From NCBI GenBank assembly GCA_963836405.1, contig CAWIJL010000001.1, forward strand, positions 1 through 64,000: a stretch of 64,000 bases of DNA, given 5' to 3'. Numbering within the stretch: position 1 is the stretch's first letter; the number at the start of each line of letters is the position of its first letter. The stretch comes from CAWIJJ01 sp963836405 (lineage in GTDB: Bacteria; Acidobacteriota; Terriglobia; Bryobacterales; Bryobacteraceae). This document shows, one piece after another, positions 14,325 through 23,107 of this stretch. The position numbers were made by a program, and so were the translations under genes. Under the pieces are notes generated by a model that saw only the letters and a program-made list of their open reading frames with translations, was not told the origin of the DNA and made no database searches.

Positions 14325-15050
14325 TCAGCCTTGCGGTTCGCGCAATGGCGGGCCGTCGATAACGACGGTGTGGCAGTAATGCCGCAACCGGCTCAGCAAG
14401 GCTTCTACCATGGGCCGGTTGCCCAGAAAATTAGGCCACTCGTCGTAGACGAGATTCGTGGTGAGGATTGTGGGACGCCGCCGGTAGCGTTCTTCCATCA
14501 GCTTGAAAAAGATGTTCGACTGCTCCGGTTTCAGATTCAAATATCCAAATTCGTCGATCAAAAGGACGTCCAGCCGCGCCAGACGATTCAGCAGCTGCCG
14601 CGTCGAACGATCCGCCAGCGACGCATACATTTCATCGAACAGGTCCTGGGCCTTGATAAATTGACACCGGTAGCCGTTCTCCAGCGCCTTCATCAGCAGG
14701 CCGGAAGCTAATCCTGTTTTGCCAACGGCTGTCTTGCCGACGAACACGATATTTTCCGCCTTGGCGATGAACTCCAACTCCGCAAACCCGCGGATCTGTT
14801 TGCGATTGACGCCCGGCTGGCGCGCGAAGGGGAACGTCTCCAGCGTCCAGCGCTCGGGCAGCCTGGCGCGCTGGATGCGCCACTCCAGCGCGCCCTCCTG
14901 CCGGGCCTGAAACTGCGCGCGCACCAGACGCGTCACAAACTCCGAGTAGCTGATGTCGTCCTTGTCGGCGGCGCGCAACTGTTCGTCATAGATCTCCAGG
15001 ATGCGCTTGAGCTTGAGGTTCTTCAGCAGTTGTTCCAGTTCTTCAGTCAT
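14325..15050 (-). CDS. istB: IstB-like transposition helper ATPase (copy A)
   Basis: 241 residues from the ATG at 15050, overlapping the end of istA. It has the AAA+ fold of IstB: an N-terminal 'TEELEQLLKNLKLKRILEIY', Walker A 'VGKTAVGKTGLA', Walker B 'LDVLLIDEFGYL' and sensor 1 'RRPTILTTNLVYDEW'. It assembles on target DNA and delivers it to the IstA transposase. The sequence is intact and identical to copy B, so the element is probably still mobile. Confidence 0.92.
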   Translation of the reverse strand: MTEELEQLLKNLKLKRILEIYDEQLRAADKDDISYSEFVTRLVRAQFQARQEGALEWRIQRARLPERWTLETFPFARQPGVNRKQIRGFAELEFIAKAENIVFVGKTAVGKTGLASGLLMKALENGYRCQFIKAQDLFDEMYASLADRSTRQLLNRLARLDVLLIDEFGYLNLKPEQSNIFFKLMEERYRRRPTILTTNLVYDEWPNFLGNRPMVEALLSRLRHYCHTVVIDGPPLREPQG

Positions 15051-16443
15051 CGTTGGGCCCCTCATCGAGCAGAAAGTATTCGCGCGTCACGCGGCGCAGA
15101 ATCATCCTCTCCAGCCGGTCCAGATCGTAAAGCCCATAACGGGCGGCCTCTTCCACCGCTCCCACCAGCGGTTCACGCGGATACTCGCGCACAAACCGCA
15201 GCAGTTGCCGCAGGGCAAGTGTGACCACCTTACGGCTGTGCTGTTTCAACCCCACGACATAGTCGGCCAGTTCCGGCGCGGCGGTGATGATGGCCTGCTC
15301 TTCGGGATGCGGATCGGGACGCGCGTCTCTGTGACCGCGCGGCGGGCGGTGCTCCGCCAGCATCACGCGCTGGTGCTCGGCTTCGGCGATGCGCCGGTGT
15401 GTCACCAGTTGGCGGGTATCGAGTTGAATCTCGATCTTGTCCCTGGTCTCGCGCACCTCTACGCGGCGCCCGATCCACTCCACCGGCACCGAATAGCGGT
15501 TGCTGTTCAACGCCACGTAGCCTTCGATATCCACCAGCCGCTGCTGCAGCCGGTAGACTTCCGGAATCCACGACGGCAGCGGCTTCAGATGCAGCCGCTC
15601 CACCGCGAACAGCTCTCGCGGAACCGCGCGGATGTGTTTCTTGTAAGTCGAGTTGACCTTATCGCACCACTGCCGTGCCCGCTGATTCAGATCCTCCCAA
15701 CTGCGGAAGGTGCGCCCCGCCAGAAAGTTATGCTCGATGAAATGGAAGGGGCGCTCCACCCGTCCCGAACGGTTGGCATTGCCAATCGCGTGCGCCACGA
15801 ACTGAAAGCCGAAACGCTCGCCAAAAGCAGCCATCTCCGGTACCGGCACCATGTCGCGTCCGCTGCCACGCAGCACCACCACGTGCGTGTTATCGATCAT
15901 GGTCCGCGCTGCCGCGCCGCCGAAGTAGCGTAGCGCTTCCGTGAGAAAGACTTTGCAGTCGAAACGCCGGAAGGTGGGATAGCACTGGAAGAACAGCATC
16001 CGCGAATAGCACAGCACCGCAGACGCGGTCTGCACCTTGCGCTTCCTGCCGTCCAGTTCGAGCTCATGCGGAGACGTGTCGTGCTGCATCTCCTCCCCAG
16101 GCGCAAAATCATACTGGCCCGCCGGCGTGGGCGGCGCGTAGCCGATTCCATGCCGCCGGCAGAACGAGGTCAACGCGGCATACGACATCTCCGCCCCCGC
16201 CGCCACCAGTTCCTCATGGACTCGCACGAGATTCCCCTGGCACTTGTCGAAAAGCTCCAGGATCTGAGGCCGGTAGGGCTCCGCCTTCTCGGTTCGATGC
16301 AGTTCCGGCAGGGTGGTCGAGTTGGATCGTAGAACTTTGCGCACGGCCACGCGGGAGACTCCCAGTACCCGTGCGATCTCGCGTTTGCTCACGCGCTGCG
16401 CATTCAGTTCCAGAATCGTGGTCCGTTGTGCCTGGCTCAACAT
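15043..16443 (-). CDS. istA: IstA-like transposase (copy A)
   Basis: 466 residues from the ATG at 16443. An N-terminal helix-turn-helix ('SKREIARVLGVSRVAVRKVL') binds ends; the DDE integrase core (rve type) shows 'GEEMQHDTSPHELELDG' for the first Asp, 'MIDNTHVVVLRG' for the second and 'ANRSGRVERPFHFIEHNFL' for the Glu. The C-terminus 'YVALNSNRYSVPVEWIGRRV' is the usual beta-barrel (Mu C-like) DNA-binding part. It differs from copy B only at residue 14 (Arg here, His there). The start region overlaps the ParB-like gene by 230 bases in another frame. Confidence 0.92.
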   Translation of the reverse strand: MLSQAQRTTILELNAQRVSKREIARVLGVSRVAVRKVLRSNSTTLPELHRTEKAEPYRPQILELFDKCQGNLVRVHEELVAAGAEMSYAALTSFCRRHGIGYAPPTPAGQYDFAPGEEMQHDTSPHELELDGRKRKVQTASAVLCYSRMLFFQCYPTFRRFDCKVFLTEALRYFGGAAARTMIDNTHVVVLRGSGRDMVPVPEMAAFGERFGFQFVAHAIGNANRSGRVERPFHFIEHNFLAGRTFRSWEDLNQRARQWCDKVNSTYKKHIRAVPRELFAVERLHLKPLPSWIPEVYRLQQRLVDIEGYVALNSNRYSVPVEWIGRRVEVRETRDKIEIQLDTRQLVTHRRIAEAEHQRVMLAEHRPPRGHRDARPDPHPEEQAIITAAPELADYVVGLKQHSRKVVTLALRQLLRFVREYPREPLVGAVEEAARYGLYDLDRLERMILRRVTREYFLLDEGPNDD

Positions 16444-17320
16444 GGGGTGTCTTCTCCGGTTGGATTTTTTCGTCGATGCGATGCAGCTGCTTTTGAATGC
16501 GCTCGATCTGATACCGCGCCGCTTTCGCTTGCTGCTCATCCACCTCCGTGGCAGCCGCGCCCGCCAGTCGCCGCTGGGCGCGGTTCACAATCGCCGCCAC
16601 CATTTCCAGATCGCGTAACAGTTCGGCGCCGGTTCCGGCCGGAGCTTGCTCCTGCGCCTGCCGCTGCGCTTTGAAGAACAACTCGGGATCGTCGAGAATG
16701 CGTTGGCGGATTGCCGGAGAACCTTTGCGCCACGCTGCATACAACTGGCCGCCGGCACGCGTATCGCCGTGGTGTGCGGCGAAGATGGCCGCCATCCGCT
16801 GGCAATCCTCCAGGCTTTGACGCGCCACCGGCACCAGAAACTTCATGGCCATCTGCGCCAGAATCTTGCCCTCGCGCACCTGTTGCTGGATCGCTTCCGG
16901 TAAAACCTCCACCAGCGCCAGCCGCCTCGATACCCAACTCACGCTGCGATCGAACCGGCGCGCCAACTCATCCAGCCCGTAATCGAAGCGCCGCTCCAAC
17001 TCCGCCAACAGCCAACCCACCTCCAGCGCGGTCTCGTGTTCGGATAAACGCAGCGAGCGGTCCAGCACTACGGCCGCCGCCTCGCTCATCGGCCACACCA
17101 CGGCTTCCACCGTGTCCCGCCCCAGTTGCTCCAGCGCCGCGATCCGCTTGTAGCCGTCGATCACCACGTAATGGTCGCCCTGGCCTTCGGCGGCCACCAC
17201 CACGATGGGCGTTTGCTGCCCACTGTCAGCTAGCGACGCCAACAGCCGCCGCTGCCGCCCTGCATGGCGCACTCGCAGGTGCTCCCAACGCCGGTCGAGT
17301 TGGTGAAACTCCAGTTGCAT
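16214..17320 (-). CDS. ParB/Srx-type N-terminal domain protein in the IS21-like element (copy A)
   Basis: 368 residues starting MQLEFHQLDRRWEHLRVRH. Residues 25-110 form a ParB N-terminal (ParB/Srx) domain: 'RLLASLADSGQQTPIVVVAA', 'YVVIDGYKRIAALEQLGRDT' with the conserved G.rR-like 'DGYKRIAAL', and 'LRLSEHETALEVGWLLAEL'. A helix-turn-helix follows ('LDELARRFDRSVSWVSRRLA'), as in ParB and KorB. The C-terminal half is coiled, and the last 77 codons overlap istA. ParB-fold proteins bind DNA and sometimes CTP; in a transposon it might mark the element or aid strand transfer. It is not a normal IS21 component. Confidence 0.82.
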   Translation of the reverse strand: MQLEFHQLDRRWEHLRVRHAGRQRRLLASLADSGQQTPIVVVAAEGQGDHYVVIDGYKRIAALEQLGRDTVEAVVWPMSEAAAVVLDRSLRLSEHETALEVGWLLAELERRFDYGLDELARRFDRSVSWVSRRLALVEVLPEAIQQQVREGKILAQMAMKFLVPVARQSLEDCQRMAAIFAAHHGDTRAGGQLYAAWRKGSPAIRQRILDDPELFFKAQRQAQEQAPAGTGAELLRDLEMVAAIVNRAQRRLAGAAATEVDEQQAKAARYQIERIQKQLHRIDEKIQPEKTPHVEPGTTDHDSGTECAAREQTRDRTGTGSLPRGRAQSSTIQLDHPAGTASNREGGALPASDPGAFRQVPGESRASP

Positions 17321-17357
17321 CGGACAGGCTGAATGTATGCCGAGCCCCGCCAGCCGA

Positions 17358-17865
17358 TCAATATCTCCGGATTAAATCACGCGCCTGTTTCCACCGCTGC
17401 TCCCTTTCCCTGACGCTCTCCATCGCGTGCCGGCAGTCGTGCGAGCAGAAGCGTTGTAAAGGACTTCGCCGCCCACGCTCGAATCCCACGTAGCAGCCGG
17501 GCCGGTCGCACGAATGATCGAAAAAAATGTTCTGTAGTGATTACCCTCGCGGCGTCGTTAACCGCCTCTGGCTCTGCGGGTTTCCGGCTTTTCGTGTGCT
17601 CGCGGTAGCGCCGGCTTTGCCCGTTCCGTTTCTGTTTGCCTGCCGTGGTCGCCCGATATCTTTGCTGGGCCTTCCACCGCGACCATTCCCGTGCCCCTTC
17701 CCGGCACTCTTCGCTGCAATAACGCTGTCGGACCCGGCCGGGGTGAAAGCGCTGCTCGCATCCTTTTAGCAGACACCGGCGTGTTCGCGGCCGACGCCCG
17801 GATTGTTTCCGTCGCCCAGCCCCTTGCCTTTTGTGCGGACCTGTAAGATTCTCGGTAGGGCCCAT
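17358..17865 (-). CDS. Double zinc-ribbon protein of the IS21-like element, second ribbon in a shifted frame (copy A)
   Basis: Mirror of 27210-27717. The first frame starts MGPTENLTGPHKRQGAGRR and carries 'RRCLLKGCEQRFHPGRVRQR' then YCSEECREGAREW, a C-x4-C ... C-x3-C zinc ribbon. The homologous second ribbon, 'CDRPGCYVGFERGRRSPLQR' then FCSHDCRHAME, lies in the +1 frame after a run of seven T (coding strand) and ends 'KQARDLIRRY' at 17358. In the first frame the coding continues instead to 17377 with no recognisable domain. Either both copies inherited a frameshift or the two parts are joined by frameshifting. A DNA-binding role is likely. Confidence 0.6.
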
Positions 17866-18073
17866 GGGAGGTGATGACTCCCAGAAGCTCCTGCCCTGGA
17901 GGGGAATCTACTCCTCTCCAGGGCGCAAACCTCCGGCTCATTACGAAATCAACACTGTACCGGAAACGGCGCCACGTTTTGCGCGGCTGCCAGCGGGAGT
18001 GTGGCTCAGCTACAGACTGCCTGAGTCATTTTTGGCAAGCACAGGTGGGTCACTTCTCGCGCGTGCCGAAGCC

Positions 18074-18495
18074 TCGGGCATGGTGGTTCGGATCAACTCG
18101 ACTCTGAGCTTCTGCTCCGGCCCTTTTCCCTGTCCGTTGACACTGCCGTTGGTGTTACCATCTTTTTGGTCGTGGGCTCTGCTCAGCGGCTTGGCCGCAG
18201 CAACCGTTCCGTTTGCCGACGTAGGCGGTTGCTGCGGTGCTCTGCGCACGTTCCATTCGACCCATTTGCGATTCCCGCTTTTCATCTCCTTCTTGCAGAG
18301 CATCAGCGGCTCTCCCGGCGCAACGGCCAGTTCCTGAATGCGCTGCTCGACGGCGGGCGGCACGTACATCACGCGGTTGTCGATGAGCGAGTACATGATC
18401 TGATCGCCGTATCGGCCCTCGACACGCATGCCGTGTTCGAAGCGCAGGGCGACTTCGACCGGGGTATCCATCGGGAATTTCACAATCTCTTTCAT
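18074..18495 (-). pseudogene. N-terminal part of the gene split by the copy A element
   Basis: Reads 'MKEIVKFPMDTPVEVALRFE', 'GDQIMYSLIDNRVMYVPPAV', 'WVEWNVRRAPQQPPTSANG' and then a Gly/Asn-rich linker up to 'RVELIRTTMPEA', where the element begins. Inside the element the frame runs on for 19 foreign residues to a stop at 18010. The ATG at 18495 overlaps the stop of the upstream gene (ATGA). The paralogue at 11654-12199 has the same N-terminal domain. A truncated 160-aa product could still be made. Confidence 0.65.
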
Positions 18496-18770
18496 TGCTT
18501 TGCGTTTCCTTTCTGGGTGATTGTCCTGAAATCGTTGTTAGATACTCCGTTCTTCGGCGGTTGTGAATCCGCCGGGAACCTATCAATTCCGCGACACGCC
18601 TGGCAGATCGTCTGGTGTTCCTTCAGCAGGTACGTCAGCTCGTTCACCGTTTGCGATTGCAGGATCAACAGATGATGCTTGGGGCAGTCGAGTTCCTCGT
18701 TGTCTTCCGAATCAACAAGGTTGTTGCTGGGAAGAGAGATCTCCGAAGATTCTATCGGCGCGTGGACCAT
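18492..18770 (-). CDS. Hypothetical small Cys/His protein
   Basis: About 92 residues if started at the ATG at 18770 (MVHAPIESSEISL), with GGAG directly before it; an earlier ATG at 18848 would add 26 residues. The central part reads 'ELDCPKHHLLILQSQTVNEL' and 'HQTICQACRGIDRF', a C-x2-H ... C-x2-C pattern that could bind zinc. It overlaps the downstream split gene by ATGA, so it appears to be the first gene of the minus-strand cluster that continues to the RecB-like and HNH genes. No function is recognised. Confidence 0.5.
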   Translation of the reverse strand: MVHAPIESSEISLPSNNLVDSEDNEELDCPKHHLLILQSQTVNELTYLLKEHQTICQACRGIDRFPADSQPPKNGVSNNDFRTITQKGNAKQ

Positions 18771-18931
18771 CTCCGTACGCTCCAAGTGACTGATTGCCAA
18801 GCGGTTGTCGTGGTTAGAGTAAGAATCAAAACAGAATTGCAACCTCATACAGAGATGCTAACGTAGGAGCGGTGCTATGTCAAGTACGAAATGAGCTCAA
18901 ACAAAGCGGCACGGTATAATTTCTAGTTGAA

Positions 18932-19168
18932 GTGACTACTCGAAAGAATTCAGCGGCGGTGCGATTGGGAAAATTGCGCACAAAGAAGGGCCCACCACTC
19001 GCTGAAATTGGGAGCTTAGGAGGAAAGCGCCGCGCGGAAACTCTCTCAAAAGTCCAGCTTGAGGAGTCTGCCCGCAAAGCCGGAAAGGCCAGCGCAGCGA
19101 AGTTGACTCCCGAAGAGAGACGTCAGCGCGCAAAGACGGCAGCGCAATCTCGCTGGAAGAAGGAATGA
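18932..19168 (+). CDS. Small basic protein with AAQ.RW-type helical repeats
   Basis: A 78-residue Lys/Arg/Ala-rich protein with a GTG start. It reads 'LGKLRTKKGPPLAEIGSLGG', 'ARKAGKASAAKLTPEERRQR' and ends 'AKTAAQSRWKKE'. The 'LGskGGkaRa...LtpeerRe.A.kAAq.RW' pattern is common in short proteins on plasmids and integrated elements, thought to bind nucleic acid. It is divergent from the small Cys/His gene. No partner is visible. Confidence 0.55.
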   Translation: MTTRKNSAAVRLGKLRTKKGPPLAEIGSLGGKRRAETLSKVQLEESARKAGKASAAKLTPEERRQRAKTAAQSRWKKE

Positions 19169-19570
19169 CGATTCGACGCGTCGCTTCCTCATTATTTCAA
19201 TTCCATCGTCGTAATGGGTGCTCTCTAGGCGATCTGCGATTCAACGGCGAGTGCGCAATGCTTAATAACGCCCAACTCCACCTTCTCGGTCGCAGCCTTC
19301 CGTCTTACGCTCCATAGTCTGGATTTGATGCTCCTCAGGAAGAGTTCCTCCGAAGTCGCAGCAAGAGCCCCTGAGATTAATGGCTGTACTGCGGGGCGAC
19401 CACCCGACCGCGCACGCGAGTTCTCGCTACCAACGGGCGTGGACGCCGATACTTAGACCGAAAGTCCAAATTTCTCTTCGCTTCGATTAACCGACAAGGC
19501 CCCCACCCTAGCAGTACCCCCAGGACTAGCACCTTGCAGAGGTGGTGCGCGACACTGAATCAGAAGCGCT
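19169..19570. other. Intergenic stretch without recognisable features
   Basis: I see no conserved reading frame, RNA or repeat here. The composition is lower in GC than the flanks in places. Confidence 0.5.
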
Positions 19571-20102
19571 ATGACTACCCTCGTTGTCGCAGTCACGCTG
19601 TTGGGCGTCGTCTCAATCCTCGCTGCCTTCGTTTTCTGGCAAGTGTTTAGAGCGAAGCCGCAGCTTCCAATAACGGCGGAGTGGATTGCAGAACTCTCCA
19701 CGGATCGGTACCGGCCGATGCAGCGGTTGCTCGGTGCCGAGGACCTGCGGTTCTTACGATCCCAACCGGGTTTCAAACCTTGCATGGAAAGGAAACTGCG
19801 ACAGCAGCGCTGCGCCGTCTTCGCCGTGTACCTGCTGGACCTTCAGTGTGATTTCCAGCGCGCCACCTTGGCTTCTCAAGTTGATGATGCTCCAATCGCG
19901 GCATGATCGTCCTGAACTGGCCACGGTTTTGCTGCGGGCCCAACAACAGTTCGCGATGCGCCTATTGGCCGTCAAAGTTCGCATGCTCATGTATCGCTGG
20001 GGTGTCGGCAGCGTAGAGGCGGGCTGCCTTCTGCAGTTGTTCGACTCGGTGGGCGGCGAGTTGCGAAGGTTCGTACCCGTGCCCGTAACTACAGCAGCCT
20101 GA
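19571..20102 (+). pseudogene. Membrane-anchored hypothetical protein with a frameshift
   Basis: The N-terminus is one membrane helix ('TTLVVAVTLLGVVSILAAFV'), followed by 'STDRYRPMQRLLGAEDLRFL' and 'RKLRQQRCAVFAVYLLDLQC'. At about 19875 the reading frame shifts by one and continues 'MMLQSRHDRPELATVLLRAQ' and 'RMLMYRWGVGSVEAGCLLQL', stopping at 20102. The two parts together give the layout of a conserved acidobacterial hypothetical protein of about 175 residues. Function is unknown. A single indel makes it a probable pseudogene unless the break is a sequencing error. Confidence 0.5.
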
Positions 20103-20998
20103 AACCAAGTTGCAATTCAAGGCTGGAAGGCAGAATTCCCGCGGCAATCCCCAAACTGGTATCTTGTCTATCCCAGTGCCGAAGAGGAGACGGCCTGGCA
20201 AGCCCGGGCCCGGAAATGCGTGCGGCGCCAGCCGCCGTAAGCCAGCTTTACACCACTGGGATGCGGGCGAAGTATTGTCAGGACGAAGTAAACCCGAAGA
20301 CTCGGCTCGAGCCGCTGCCCGATCCCATCAAACCGGCCAAAGTGACCTTGACCGGCTAACATTCCCATGGGTTTTCTGAAGCGCTGTTGGTTCTCCCCAC
20401 CTATCCACGATTCACTGCACCGTTTCCTTGGCTCACCGATCGGATAGCGACTTTATCCGAAGTGCCCGGCATTCAACTCCGGTCGCCGCCCGGCTGCATC
20501 CCGCCGGATGTGCGGGCAATCATTTCGCCTCGTCTGAGGAATCTGTGGGTCACTGATGCATTCGGATGGCGGCCGGAAGTTCGGTTCGCGCGGCCGGCGA
20601 ACGCCGGATAGCCTCGTCAGCTTTTTGTGTTCCTGGCCAGTTGGCTTTGGAACCGGCTTCCCTCCCTCGTAAACGCTACGCGTCAGGGAGGATCTGGCCC
20701 ACTGAGCCGAGCAAATATCAGCAACGCGCGTTCTCGTCAACTTGACCGCCGCCCAAGTTCCGGATCGTGCGTCATCAGGCCGGAATAGGTAGTGCCGGCG
20801 AAGATGGCTGAACGGGCACGACAGCTACTGCCGCGTTCCGGATACGGAGCCGTGGAGGTGCACGATTCCGCCACGTGCCATGATCCGTCTCAGAATAGTG
20901 CGATGCCGGGGACCGCGCCGCTTCGCAACTCGAACGCTCCGAACATGCGCATCCTCCTAAGGCCGTAGCGCTAATTCTTGTGGCCTCAACAACGGGAC
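20103..20998. other. Long stretch with no confident gene
   Basis: Two plus-strand open frames (20110-20379 and 20387-20611) exist. Another frame reads 'QLYTTGMRAKYCQDEVNPKT' just before a stop at about 20358, which looks protein-like, but nothing can be assigned. Probably degenerated coding DNA. Confidence 0.4.
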
Positions 20999-21455
20999 TT
21001 ACCGGAAGTTCTCGACAAGGAAGAGGTCCGCGCCGGTTTGTGCGCTGCCGGTGAGGAGGATGCCGCCTCTCGGGCTCACAGTCAGAACGTGCGGACCGTA
21101 AAGTGGCTGTCGGGTGGTCGCGATGATGCGCGTGACGCCGGCGGCGGGATCGTACACCCGAACTCTCAGGCTCCGGTCCTTCTCCATCCCGTCGGTGTAG
21201 TAGATGCCGCGGTTGGTGACAGCGAATGCGCGGCCGCACGCGGAGTCGATGATTTTTCGTTCTGGACCGCCGTCGAGCGGGCGCTCGTAAATCGGGCTCC
21301 CGCAGATCGTGTTCACCTTGGAGTAGTAGATGGACTTGCCGTCCCAGGATTCGACGGCAGCCACGCCGCCGTCGTCCGTCAAACGGACGGGGTCTCCGCC
21401 GGCATGGGGAATGCGGTAGACCTCGTTGCGCCCGCTCCGGGTGATTTCGCTACTC
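20999..21455 (-). pseudogene. TolB/WD40-type propeller protein, C-terminal part, cut by the IS21 element
   Basis: The minus strand reads 'SGRNEVYRIPHAGGDPVRLT' then DDGG, 'GKSIYYSKVNTICGSPIYER' and ends 'LLTGSAQTGADLFLVENFR'. This is the end of a kinase-linked or free TolB-type propeller, like the C-terminus of the kinase at 5769-8573, which also finishes 'ADLMLVENFK'. The upstream part of the same gene lies across the element at 24470-24882. The kinase portion is not present. Confidence 0.75.
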
Positions 21456-21546
21456 TGAATTGGCCCCTTTCGATACTCTGATTTGGCCCCACCTGTAAAC
21501 CAGAAACCATGTATCTTGTTTCGGGCTTGAACGCCTGGAAGGAGAC

Positions 21547-23107
21547 GTGGTTGTGGAGAACAGGAGAGTCAAAGTGGAACTTTACGAGGAGATCCGGCGG
21601 GAGTACGAGCACGGGGCCGGAACGATACGTGCGGTGGCACGAAAGTTGGGTGTGCACCGGCGGGAGGTGCGCAAGGCGCTGGCAAGCGCGGTGCCGGCGG
21701 AACGTAAGACTCCGGAGCGGGAAAAGCCCAAGCTGGCGGCGGCGATTCCATTTATCGACGGGATTCTGGAGGGTGACCGCAAGGCGCCCAGAAAGCAGCG
21801 GCATACGGCCCACCGAATCTGGAACCGACTGCGCCGCGAGATGCCTGAGGTGGCCGTGGCGGAATCGACCATACGGCGCTACGTGCGCGAAAGGAAAGCT
21901 GCGATGGGCCTGCTGGGGCAGGAAACTTTCGTGGCGCAGTCGTACACCTGGGGCAGCGAGGCACAGGTGGACTGGTATGAAGGATGGGCGGAGTTCGACG
22001 GTGAATCGCGCAAGGCGTACATGTTCTGTTTGCGGAGCATGGCGAGCGGCGGCGCCTTTCATCGAGCCTATCCGCACGCCAACCAACAAGCCTTTCTGGA
22101 AGCGCACGAACTGGCGTTCGCCTATTTTGGCGGCGTGTTTCGCGTGCTGCGTTACGACAACCTGAAGAGTGCGGTCAAGAAGATCCTGCGTGGGACATCA
22201 ACGGGAGGAGACGGCGCGGTTCATCGCTTTCCGCTCGCATTGGGGATTTGAGTCGGAGTTTTGCACGCCGGGCGAAGGACACGAGAAAGGCGGTGTAGAA
22301 GGCGAAGGCGGGCAGTTTCGGCGGAACTATCTGGTGCCGGTGCCGAAGGTCCGGAATCTGGAAGAGCTGAACCTGCTGCTGGCAGCTGGCTCAAAGGAAG
22401 AGGAGAGCCGCGTGATCGAAGGTCGGGCGCAGCCGATCGGAGCGGCCATGGTCAGCGAGCGGGAACACTTGTTACCGTTGGCCGCGGAAGGCTTCGACCT
22501 GGCCTCGCTGCATTTTCCGGCGGTGAACGGCAGCGGCTGCGCGAGGGCGCTGACGAACTTCTACTCGGCGCCGTTGCCGGTGGGCACGGAGGTGGTGGTG
22601 AAGGTTTATGCCGCATACGTGGAGATCTGGCATCAGGCCCGATGCGTAGCGCGGCATGAACGCTGCTACGAGCGGCATCAGAAGGTGCTCGAGTTGGAGC
22701 ATTACCTGGATGTGCTGAGCAAGAAGCCGGGAGCTTTGGCCGGATCGACGGCGCTGGAGCAATGCCGGGCGCAAGGGCGATGGCCAGCCAGTTACGACCG
22801 GTTCTGGGATGTGTTGCGGCAACGGCAGGGGAAGCAGGAAGGGACGCGGGCGATGATCGATCTCCTTCTGCTGGGACGGGAGCAGGGGCCAGCGCGAGTG
22901 CGTAAAGCAGTGGAAGAAGCGCTGGAGTTGGGCTGTTCGGATGTAGGCGCGGTTCGTTATCTGTTGAGCGTCAGCGGCCAGGCACAGCAACCGGCTGCCA
23001 CTCCCATACACATTGGGGCATTGAACCGCTATGACCGGCCGCAGCCAACCTTGGAGGACTACGATCGGCTCCGGCCCAACTGGACGCCCGCGGAGGTGAT
23101 CCAATGA
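21547..23107 (+). pseudogene. istA: IstA-like transposase with a frameshift
   Basis: The first segment (from 21547) carries the helix-turn-helix 'TIRAVARKLGVHRREVRKAL', 'AQVDWYEGWAEFDGESRKAY' (first Asp) and 'VLRYDNLKSAVKKILRG' (second Asp). At about 22195 an extra base in GGGACATCAA shifts the frame; the second segment continues 'REETARFIAFRSHWGFESEF' and 'GHEKGGVEGEGG' with the Glu of the DDE triad, then 'LPVGTEVVVKVYAAYVEIWH' and stops at 23107. The rebuilt protein is about 520 residues. As written it is inactive, unless the site is a ribosomal frameshift; the local sequence is not a known slippery site. Confidence 0.82.

Larger units (their letters stand above)
13795..18073. mobile_element. 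IS21-like element with ParB-like and zinc-ribbon genes, copy A (reads leftwards)
   Basis: A 4.28-kb element whose sequence recurs, inverted, at 27004-31280. I found only one internal base difference (C at 16394, which changes Arg to His in IstA) plus one at the terminus. Ends are similar: left GGCTTCAGCGCTTGGCAAG, right (reverse complement) GGCTTCGGCACGCGCGA, both leading at the same distance into AGTGACCCA, with further subterminal copies of that motif. Likely target duplication is TCGGGC at 13792-13797 and 18074-18079; exact ends are uncertain by three bases. It carries five genes on the minus strand: double zinc ribbon, ParB-like, istA, istB and a 107-aa gene. Confidence 0.88.

Noticed and set aside
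20110..20611. Two plus-strand open frames as genes
   Set aside because: No ribosome-binding site, no recognisable motif, and several frames look equally protein-like, which suits decayed DNA.
22190..22205. Programmed frameshift in istA of the 3-kb IS21 element
   Set aside because: The local GGGACATC sequence is not a slippery heptamer, and istA is normally one frame, so a simple indel is preferred.
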